NCBI GenBank assembly: GCA_016550485.1
Contig: JABXGV010000246.1
Location: 1-11,719 of the forward strand
DNA from: an archaeon
Lineage (GTDB): Archaea > Asgardarchaeota > Hermodarchaeia > Hermodarchaeales > Hermodarchaeaceae
DNA length: 11,719 nt
Reading direction: 5' to 3'
In this document: positions 1 to 5,736 of the stretch, piece by piece
How positions within the stretch are numbered: the stretch's first letter is position 1
How the letters are laid out: each line of letters begins with the position of its first letter
Translations under genes and position numbers: made by a program
Notes under the pieces: model-generated
Told to the model about the DNA's origin: nothing
Database searches by the model: none
Seen by the model: the letters and a program-made list of their open reading frames with translations, nothing else

Positions 1-107
1 CTATGATAGGTTCCTTTGGCTGGATTGAAGGTGTCGAAGCAGGGACCATATCCCCGCCTTCCTGCTGACCTTGCAGATAAAGCTTGTCGCAGCGGTGACT
101 CCGCTTT

Positions 108-869
108 ATGCTCTGTAAGGGCAGTGGGTTTTTATTCTGGAACTCGTCTCCCAGATGTGTGTCCCCTCCGCAACGCTACCAACAAGCGACGAGAAAGCAC
201 CACAAGTCGATACCAGAAAAGATTCAAGGATTTCAGCGCAGGCTGCTCCAGTGGTTCAAGAAGCATGGTCGAGATCTCCCGTGGCGGCACACCCACGACC
301 CCTACCGCATTCTCGTCTCCGAGATGATGCTCCACCAAACCCAGGTGGACCGCGTCATCCCCAAGTACCATGAATTTCTCGCCGCCTACCCCACCTTCGC
401 CGCCTTGGCGGCAGCGCCGCTGGAGGAGGTTAAGCAGCTGTGGCGACCACTCGGCTACAACTTCCGTCCCGGGCGGCTCCACCGCATCGCCCAGCAGGTA
501 ATCACTGACTTTGACGGGCAGCTCCCCGACACCCTTGAGGGCCTGATGGCGTTTCGGGGCATCGGTCGTTACACCGCGGGCGCAATCCTGAGCTTCGCCT
601 TTCACAAGGATGCCCCCATTCTCGACACGAATGTTCGTCGGGTACTCCAACGTGTTTTTGATGTCAAAGGCAACCCGCTCCGAAGCCCTGCTCTCAAACA
701 GCTCTGGCACCTCGCCGCCACAGTGATTCCCCCAGGACAAGGGGGTCCATTCAACTCGGCGCTCCTCGACTTGGGTGCGCTCGTCTGTACCAACCGCCGT
801 CCCAGATGCAACAGCTGTCCCCTATTGACACTCTGTCTAAACCCAAGTAATCTCCCAGCTCCCAAATAA
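108..869 (+). CDS. mutY: MutY/MIG-type adenine or mismatch DNA glycosylase without C-terminal domain
   Basis: Base-excision repair glycosylase of the HhH-GPD (endonuclease III) superfamily, 253 aa, expected to remove a mispaired base such as adenine opposite 8-oxoG. Seen: the LPWR...PYRILVSEMMLHQTQV block (residues 57-80) with the MutY-type catalytic Glu72; the helix-hairpin-helix FRGIGRYTAGAI (149-160), with Tyr155 where bifunctional Nth enzymes carry the catalytic Lys; catalytic Asp173 in LDTNVRRVL; and a [4Fe-4S] motif Cys227-x6-Cys234-x2-Cys237-x5-Cys243. The protein ends ten residues after the last cysteine, so the NUDIX-like 8-oxoG-recognition domain of full-length MutY (about 350 aa) is absent. 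The length is closer to archaeal MIG T:G glycosylases, so U/T:G activity is an alternative. ATG 108 has a GGTGA Shine-Dalgarno match at 94-98. The first ~35 residues do not look family-like, so GTG 159 or a later start is possible. Confidence 0.88.
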   Translation: MLCKGSGFLFWNSSPRCVSPPQRYQQATRKHHKSIPEKIQGFQRRLLQWFKKHGRDLPWRHTHDPYRILVSEMMLHQTQVDRVIPKYHEFLAAYPTFAALAAAPLEEVKQLWRPLGYNFRPGRLHRIAQQVITDFDGQLPDTLEGLMAFRGIGRYTAGAILSFAFHKDAPILDTNVRRVLQRVFDVKGNPLRSPALKQLWHLAATVIPPGQGGPFNSALLDLGALVCTNRRPRCNSCPLLTLCLNPSNLPAPK

Positions 870-873
870 TCCA

Positions 874-934
874 TCTGCTCAATTCAGGTTAACTATCACG
901 TTTGGGATTTACGAGCTAACCGATTGAACGCAGA
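874..934. terminator. Long imperfect inverted repeat between convergent genes
   Basis: The arms pair in three blocks: TCTGC 874-878 with GCAGA 930-934, TCAAT 879-883 with ATTGA 923-927, and GGTTA 887-891 with TAACC 917-921. They are separated by small bulges, with a 25-nt loop. It occupies most of the 89-bp gap between the glycosylase stop and the stop of the downstream surface gene. A bidirectional termination or 3'-end-protecting structure is inferred; neither side has a T tract. Confidence 0.4.
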
Positions 935-958
935 TACTGCTTTGTTTCCCGAATATCA

Positions 959-2386
959 TTAATAGCCAATGATCTCGCTTTGCCTTGGTAGGCTAACCCT
1001 TTTTTTCCGCGGACCACCCCGCCTATAGAGAAATACCGCTACATCACAGACTATTATTAAAATTACAATCATCGCGACAAGAAACACAATAAAAAGCTCT
1101 AAAGGAGGTATAGGAAATCCTTCATTATTCCTTAATATCCAGGGATGGTCCGAGGTATCGGAGGCGTAAAACCGACCATCTGTCACGTTTACCCGCACTA
1201 GGAAGTTGGGAATCCGAGTACCATCGGCTTCCCTCGGTGTAGGGGGTAGCCCATAGAAGGCGCTCTGGGGATCCCACAAAGTGGAGGTCTGCGTAGTGTA
1301 GGCTATGATTTTCCAGGTTTTCCCGAGGTCGTTGCTAATCTCCACCGAATATTGGAGCACCTCGTCAGTGTTGAGGTCAGAGCCCGTCCAATTAATTATC
1401 ACCAGACCACCTACTTCGTCACCTGGCACGGCGCCTGGCGTAAGCACCGTCACATTGGGCGGGAAGAAGTTGATGATTTCCACGTTACGTATGACATGGG
1501 TTGAGAAACTGAGGTCATCGTCAAGGCTCGTACCTGTAATCATCCGCAAACGCACATCAAAGACGTCATTGTAGCCGATATCTGCTGTGTCGTACTCGGC
1601 AAATCGCCCATCCATAACAACACCATGGAAGAATCCAATCGCGGATACATAGCAGCGCCAGCCCATGGGCACAACGCCACTGTAGTAGTCCAGACCAATA
1701 GTGTAGTTCCCCGTGACAGGGGCAACAAACGTGCCAACATCTGGGTTACACCCAGTGCAAGTACTAGCTCCTACTAAGCTGTTGGCATAGGTGTGATTCA
1801 CACCAGGGGGCCAGACGAAGATGTCAAGGTCATCGTTGACGCCATGAATTAGAGGGCTGCCTTCGCCTGCCGACCAAGTACCGCACTCCACTTCAATATA
1901 GACTAGGTGCCCTTCCTTCAGGTCAACAAAGTCGTAGGCCTCGCGTGGGTTGACATCCGGCGTCCAGCCAGCCTGCACAGGGGGCATAATCGTGCCATAA
2001 TGTTCCTGCTCAAGGTGCTCAGAGAGTTCAAGACAAGTCTGCTTGATCTGAATCGTGGGGAAACCAGGAATATCCAGAGGATCCCAAGTACCACTAAGAA
2101 TTACGTGAGGCCCAATTAACACGCTCCCCTCAACAAGAGGGGCTGAGCCGCTACTACTTACGTTGAGGCTGGCACTAGAACCTGAGCTATCCCCTAAACC
2201 ACTAGAAGGCAGCTTACCAGTTATTGGTAAAAAGTTCGCTGAACGTTTTCCTTGTAAGGACTCTTGAACCGCCAAAGACCCCAAAGACACTGCAGTGGCA
2301 GGTGTAGATGCAACAGGACACGCTAGGCTTACAAGCAGCCCGAAGATTAAACCAACAATTATTGAAGATCTGAAATACGCGCTCAT
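959..2386 (-). CDS. Membrane-anchored surface protein, PPC-like plus Ig/Fn3-like domains (downstream paralogue)
   Basis: Predicted secreted type I membrane protein, 475 aa, function unknown. Residues 1-30 are a signal peptide. Residues 31-85 are Ser-rich linker. Residues ~148-245 resemble a bacterial pre-peptidase C-terminal (PPC) domain (DLDIFVWPPG, FVAPVTGNYTIGLDYYSG). Residues ~305-418 resemble an Ig/Fn3-like module of the kind that follows subtilisin-like catalytic domains (INWTGSDLNTDEVLQYSVEI, RVNVTDGRF). A TM helix at ~430-454 is followed by the basic tail YRRGGPRKKR. Sequons include NVS, NHT, NYT, NVT and NWT. No Asp/His/Ser protease domain is present. The start is ATG 2386, not an in-frame codon at 2401, because GGAGGG lies 7 nt upstream of it and it aligns with the paralogue's N-terminus. 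It follows its paralogue by 23 nt. Its ectodomain has five Cys (118, 168, 210, 213, 245); the paralogue has one. Adhesin, substrate-binding or protease-partner roles are all possible. Confidence 0.82.
   Translation of the reverse strand: MSAYFRSSIIVGLIFGLLVSLACPVASTPATAVSLGSLAVQESLQGKRSANFLPITGKLPSSGLGDSSGSSASLNVSSSGSAPLVEGSVLIGPHVILSGTWDPLDIPGFPTIQIKQTCLELSEHLEQEHYGTIMPPVQAGWTPDVNPREAYDFVDLKEGHLVYIEVECGTWSAGEGSPLIHGVNDDLDIFVWPPGVNHTYANSLVGASTCTGCNPDVGTFVAPVTGNYTIGLDYYSGVVPMGWRCYVSAIGFFHGVVMDGRFAEYDTADIGYNDVFDVRLRMITGTSLDDDLSFSTHVIRNVEIINFFPPNVTVLTPGAVPGDEVGGLVIINWTGSDLNTDEVLQYSVEISNDLGKTWKIIAYTTQTSTLWDPQSAFYGLPPTPREADGTRIPNFLVRVNVTDGRFYASDTSDHPWILRNNEGFPIPPLELFIVFLVAMIVILIIVCDVAVFLYRRGGPRKKRVSLPRQSEIIGY
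1317..1397 (-). repeat. 81-bp tract identical to 2747-2827
   Basis: Base-for-base identical to 2747-2827 in the paralogous gene (constant offset 1430), covering the Ig-like DLNTDEVLQYSVEISNDLGK segment. Neighbouring stretches of the pair carry many synonymous differences. A local gene-conversion tract is inferred. Confidence 0.85.
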
Positions 2387-2409
2387 CAAATAACCCTCCA
2401 ATACGCTAG

Positions 2410-3813
2410 TTAACTGTCATCTCCTTGGTGCTTTTTCCGTGGTCTAGTTCGCCGATAGAGAAACACCACTGCATCAATAGCAATCAAAATGAAAACAACC
2501 GCCCCAACCACCAAGATAACGAAAGACTCAAGCGGCAAACGAGTCAGAGGTGGTAGGGGAAGTAATGACCATGCATTATCAGAGACATCGCTGTTATGGA
2601 ACCGGCCATCAGTAACATTCACCCTCACAAGAAAGTTAGGAATCAAGGTTCCATCGGCTTCATAGGGCGTGGGGGGTAGCCCGTAGAAGGCGCTGTCTGG
2701 ATCCCAGATGGTGGAGGTTCGGGTGGTGTAGGCTATAACTTTCCACGTTTTCCCGAGGTCGTTGCTAATCTCCACCGAATATTGGAGCACCTCGTCAGTG
2801 TTGAGGTCAGAGCCCGTCCAATTAATTGTCACCAGACCAGGTCCTACCATGTCATTTGGTCCTGCGCCTGGCTTGAGCACCGTCACATTGGGCGGAAAGA
2901 AGTTGATGATCTCCACGTTACGAATGGTGCGACTTGAAAAGCTGTCGTCAAGGTCTAGGGTCGTTCCTGTGATCAGGCGCAATCGCACATCAAAGACGCC
3001 GTTGAAGCCGATATCAGCGGTGTCGTACTCAGCCGACCTCCCGTCAAAAAGGGCACTCCTAAAAACGCGGTAGACAAAAATGTAGCTGCGCCAACCCATA
3101 GGCACAACACCACTATAGTAATCAAGACCAATAGTGTAGGTCCCAGTTACAGGAGCACGAAAACTCACAGTCTCGGGGTTCCCGCCATGGCTATACCCAA
3201 GACTGTTGGCGTAGGTGTGATTCACTCCTGGGGACCAGACGAAGATGTCGAGGTCATCGCTGGGTCCGTGGATGAGGGTGCTGCCTTCGCCAGCGCTCCA
3301 AGTGCCAAACTCCACTTCAACATAGACATTGTCGTCCTCCTCCAAGTACACGTAGTCGTAGCCCTCACGGGGGTTGTGGTCAGGGTGCCAGCCCGCAAGC
3401 ACGGGTCCTGTGATGGTGCCGTAGTGTTCTTGATGAACAGTAGGGATAAAATCTAGACAAGTTTGCTGAATCTTGATAGTGGGAAAGCCCGGGATATCCA
3501 GGGGATTCCAGGTCCCGTTGATGATGACGTGGGGCCCGTACAACACACTGCCATCGGTTAGGGGGGCGTTGTTGCTGCTGCTGACGTTAAGCTTCGCAGT
3601 GGAATTAGAGTTGATGTCTGAGTTCGGAAAGGGTGCCCGACTCAATGGCAGCGAATCGAAGTTCTGGGGGGAACTTATCTGGAGCGGCTCTTGAAGAATT
3701 GGCGGCAGTGAAGGCGCTGCAGCTGTGGGTGCTGGTGAAGTAGGATAGGCTAGGCTAGCCAGCAGCCCAAAGGCGAGCCAGGCAATCGCGAAGAACCTGA
3801 AATACATTCTCAA
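2410..3813 (-). CDS. Membrane-anchored surface protein, PPC-like plus Ig/Fn3-like domains (upstream paralogue)
   Basis: 467 aa, clearly homologous over its whole length to the next gene downstream; function unknown. Order: signal peptide (1-30), Pro/Ser-rich linker (31-88), conserved block GPHVIINGTWNPLDIPGFPT, PPC-like domain (~150-240), Ig/Fn3-like domain (~305-415), TM helix (~430-453) and basic tail YRRTRPRKK. Sequons include NST, NVS, NGT, NHT, NVT and NWT. The ectodomain has one cysteine (119). The start is taken as TTG 3813: AAGGAGGG at 3821-3828 leaves the same 7-nt spacing as in the paralogue, and TTG-AGA-ATG-TAT-TTC aligns codon for codon with the paralogue's ATG-AGC-GCG-TAT-TTC. 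ATG 3807 is the alternative. First gene of a probable two-gene operon with its own TATA-like box upstream. No protease catalytic domain is visible. Confidence 0.82.
   Translation of the reverse strand: MRMYFRFFAIAWLAFGLLASLAYPTSPAPTAAAPSLPPILQEPLQISSPQNFDSLPLSRAPFPNSDINSNSTAKLNVSSSNNAPLTDGSVLYGPHVIINGTWNPLDIPGFPTIKIQQTCLDFIPTVHQEHYGTITGPVLAGWHPDHNPREGYDYVYLEEDDNVYVEVEFGTWSAGEGSTLIHGPSDDLDIFVWSPGVNHTYANSLGYSHGGNPETVSFRAPVTGTYTIGLDYYSGVVPMGWRSYIFVYRVFRSALFDGRSAEYDTADIGFNGVFDVRLRLITGTTLDLDDSFSSRTIRNVEIINFFPPNVTVLKPGAGPNDMVGPGLVTINWTGSDLNTDEVLQYSVEISNDLGKTWKVIAYTTRTSTIWDPDSAFYGLPPTPYEADGTLIPNFLVRVNVTDGRFHNSDVSDNAWSLLPLPPLTRLPLESFVILVVGAVVFILIAIDAVVFLYRRTRPRKKHQGDDS
2747..2827 (-). repeat. 81-bp tract identical to 1317-1397
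   Basis: Second copy of the identical tract in the tandem paralogues. The bases on either side differ at once (2746 c against 1316 g; 2828 g against 1398 a). Confidence 0.85.
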
Positions 3814-3871
3814 TCTTCTGCCCTCCTTGAACAGAAACGCATTCCTGGAGCTATTTACCTATGGTTCTCCC

Positions 3872-3880
3872 ATTTTATAA
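3872..3880 (-). promoter_or_regulatory. TATA-like box for the surface-protein pair
   Basis: On the minus strand this reads TTATAAAAT, a good archaeal TATA match. It would place transcription start near 3850, giving a leader of about 37 nt that contains the strong GGAGGG site. A second candidate, TTATAAG at 3912-3918, lies inside the inverted repeat upstream. Confidence 0.5.
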
Positions 3881-3903
3881 TATCTATTAGGGCATACATT
3901 ACA

Positions 3904-3919
3904 CCTTATGCTTATAAGG
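3904..3919. repeat. Short perfect inverted repeat CCTTAT-gctt-ATAAGG
   Basis: A 6-bp perfect stem with a 4-nt loop lies 33 bp past the EamA stop codon and upstream of the surface-protein promoter candidate. It could end the transporter transcript or bind a regulator of the surface pair. The sequence alone cannot decide. Confidence 0.35.
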
Positions 3920-3951
3920 GAAAACCAGAAGGGGTAGGACCTTTGGCGTGG

Positions 3952-4872
3952 TCACTCAGGTGGATCCTCCTCGTCTTTTGAGGGTTCTGGGAAGTTGATG
4001 ATTACCACTCCCGCTATGACTAATCCGAGGCCAACGAGGAAGGTCCAGTAAATCGTCTCCGCCAGGATGATGACCGAGAAGAGGGTGCCAAAGACGGGAA
4101 CCAGATTGATGAAGATAGAGGACTTGGTCGCGCCTAAATGCTTGATGCCCAGAAAGTAGAAGAGGAATCCCAGAAAGGTCACAAAGATTCCCATGTAAAC
4201 GACATTCACCCAGAAGTATGGGTCGATGAGGGCGGGTTGTGCCCAGAATTGCTCACACACGGCTCCGGCTCCGAATAGAGCAGTACCAAAGAGAACGCCA
4301 CCAGTTGTGGCATCAAGGGAGGACTGGGTGCGCATGGAGGTTTTCCCCAACATCGAGTACAGCCCCCATATAATTACCGCACAGACAATCAACCCGTTAC
4401 CGAATAGGTAGTCAGGGCGGAACTCGATTAGTGCCTGGACACCTATCACAAAGATGATTCCCAAGAAGCTGATGACAAACCCGCTATACCTCCATCTCCT
4501 AGCTAGCGTCTCCTTGTGGACTAGGTGTGCCCAGAGGCTGACGGAGGCGGGGTTGATGCCGGCGATGATGGAGCCCTGAGCTGCTGTGGTAAAACGCATG
4601 CCAACTAGGAAGAAGATGCCATAGCCAAAGATGCCAGTCAGCCCTAAGAGGAAGAAGAGCCCAATATCTCGCTTCGTATAATTCCAGGCAGCACCTCTTT
4701 TCGATGCTAGGAACACTGGGATAAAAAGGAGACTTGCGATGAGGAACCGGAAGAACCCCACCGTCAGTGGTGGAGCGATAGCTACCACGAGTTTTCCCGA
4801 TACCCAACTGCCTCCCCAAAAGACCATCGCTAGCAGAAGGAGCAGATAATACTTCAGCGGCGGGCTAGTCAT
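3952..4872 (-). CDS. EamA/DMT-superfamily permease
   Basis: Inner-membrane transporter of the drug/metabolite transporter superfamily, 306 aa. The substrate is unknown; family members export amino acids and other small metabolites. The sequence is about ten hydrophobic helices in two EamA repeats. The first opens with YYLLLLLAMVFWGGSWVSGK and has the basic loop SKRGAAW. The second includes NGLIVCAVIIWGLYSMLGK and the typical end of an EamA repeat, VPVFGTLFSVIILAETI...GLVIAGVVIIN, followed by an acidic tail EPSKDEEDPPE. ATG 4872 was chosen over the TTG at 4914 because GGAGGT (4882-4887) lies 9 nt upstream, while the TTG has no ribosome-binding site. It is transcribed alone, divergent from the HEAT gene. 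Confidence 0.92.
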   Translation of the reverse strand: MTSPPLKYYLLLLLAMVFWGGSWVSGKLVVAIAPPLTVGFFRFLIASLLFIPVFLASKRGAAWNYTKRDIGLFFLLGLTGIFGYGIFFLVGMRFTTAAQGSIIAGINPASVSLWAHLVHKETLARRWRYSGFVISFLGIIFVIGVQALIEFRPDYLFGNGLIVCAVIIWGLYSMLGKTSMRTQSSLDATTGGVLFGTALFGAGAVCEQFWAQPALIDPYFWVNVVYMGIFVTFLGFLFYFLGIKHLGATKSSIFINLVPVFGTLFSVIILAETIYWTFLVGLGLVIAGVVIINFPEPSKDEEDPPE

Positions 4873-4915
4873 CAGGGGGATACCTCCATGGTGAAGGTAC
4901 TCAATTCCGCGCAAT

Positions 4916-4925
4916 CATATTTAAG
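4916..4925 (-). promoter_or_regulatory. TATA-like box upstream of EamA (possibly shared with the divergent HEAT gene)
   Basis: The minus strand reads CTTAAATATG. A start about 25 nt downstream (near 4895) gives a ~23-nt leader ending in the GGAGGT site. The plus strand reads CATATTTAAG and could direct the HEAT gene from near 4945. Confidence 0.45.
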
Positions 4926-4936
4926 CAAACCTGCTA

Positions 4937-4960
4937 AATTTGGGGTTCTGTACCCAAAGT
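4937..4960. promoter_or_regulatory. Operator-like palindrome between divergent EamA and HEAT genes
   Basis: AATTTGGG (4937-4944) and CCCAAAGT (4953-4960) form an inverted repeat matching at 7 of 8 positions, with an 8-nt spacer. It lies just upstream of the EamA TATA-like box and about where HEAT transcription would start, a usual place for a dimeric repressor site. No regulator gene is adjacent. Confidence 0.4.
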
Positions 4961-4988
4961 GAGAAAAGTGAGGACGTACAGATAAGAG

Positions 4989-5735
4989 GTGGGAGGCTGT
5001 GCTCTGAGCCGTTCAAAGGTACTGATTCCCCTCATCGCCAGACTGAAGGATGAGGGTGATATTGAGGGATTAGTTGACATCCTGTTTCACGAAGAGTCAG
5101 AAGTCTTCCGCATGGACGCCGCAAAAGCCCTTGGCCAAATAGACGATGCCCAAGTCGTTCAACAACTCGTTACGGCGTTAAAGAGGGATCCAGATTCGGG
5201 AGTGCGCTGTGAAGTGGTACTGGCTCTCGAAGAGCAGAGCCGCGTGGGCTGCGTAATAGCTCGTTTCCTCCGAGAATGCGGAAGATATGCAGTAGTGGAA
5301 TTCGAGGATTGGGAATCAGCTGCCCTGGATCCCTTAGTTGAGGCGCTGGAGAAGGATCCGAAATCCGTGGTTCGAGAACAGGCAGCTGAGGTCCTGGGGA
5401 GACGCCGGTACAAGCCTGCAAAGGAAGTCTTGGCTCGGGCAATTGAAGAGTCTCAAATAGACGACCTGCACTGGTGCATGGTGGACGCCCTTGCGAAGAT
5501 AGAGAAAGGCCGGATACGAGACCCGCTCCTCAGTAATCCCAAGGAGAATGACCCAAGGGTCATCCGAATCACTGCGTACATACTGGACAAGCTAAAGAAC
5601 ACACCCATCTGCACGCTTCTGGCCATTGTACAGAAGAACGCGAGAGAGGTATGGAAACGCAAATGGGCAGCCTTACTTTTGAAGAAAGCACGCAGTAAAG
5701 AAAGCAAAGGCGCTGCCGTTGAAGCCCTACAATAA
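4989..5735 (+). CDS. HEAT-repeat (PBS-lyase-like) protein
   Basis: Soluble all-helical protein of 248 aa, probably a protein-interaction scaffold; partner unknown. Helical pairs of the HEAT type are visible at ~24-50 (GLVDILFHEESEVFRMDAAKALGQI), 56-81, 113-138 (LDPLVEALEKDPKSVVREQAAEVLG) and ~145-172, with a degenerate continuation to the C-terminus. Each has the signature Asp-Pro-x-x-x-V-R or similar turn followed by Ala-Ala-x-x-Leu-Gly. No phycobilin-lyase or enzymatic motif is seen. GTG 4989 is the longest start but has no spaced Shine-Dalgarno. GGGAGG at 4991-4996 sits 7 nt before an in-frame CTG at 5004 (M/L-SRSKVLIP), which may be the true start. The stop lies 1 bp from the stop of the convergent RadB-like gene. 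Confidence 0.85.
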   Translation: MGGCALSRSKVLIPLIARLKDEGDIEGLVDILFHEESEVFRMDAAKALGQIDDAQVVQQLVTALKRDPDSGVRCEVVLALEEQSRVGCVIARFLRECGRYAVVEFEDWESAALDPLVEALEKDPKSVVREQAAEVLGRRRYKPAKEVLARAIEESQIDDLHWCMVDALAKIEKGRIRDPLLSNPKENDPRVIRITAYILDKLKNTPICTLLAIVQKNAREVWKRKWAALLLKKARSKESKGAAVEALQ

Positions 5736-5736
5736 C

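Noticed and set aside
3..68. Possible 3' tail of an upstream gene ending in TGA at 66-68
   Set aside because: The frame is open from the window edge for only 21 codons with no motif. It cannot be told from chance without upstream sequence.
1..107. tRNA or other structured RNA gene at the left edge
   Set aside because: Short hairpins exist (AGCAGG 38-43 / CCTGCT 61-66), but there is no T-arm GGTTCRA, no cloverleaf and no conserved SRP or RNase P motif.
16..327. Plus-strand open frame overlapping the glycosylase start
   Set aside because: It starts at TTG without a Shine-Dalgarno, has low-complexity composition, and runs out of frame into well-conserved glycosylase sequence.
132..740. 202-codon open frame antisense to the glycosylase gene
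   Set aside because: It mirrors the HhH-GPD gene, has no recognisable motif or ribosome-binding site, and the plus frame carries every catalytic and Fe-S residue.
2300..2340. Lipobox in the signal peptide of the downstream surface protein (SLAC)
   Set aside because: The -3 residue does not fit, the paralogue has Tyr at the Cys position, and a C-terminal TM anchor already explains membrane attachment.
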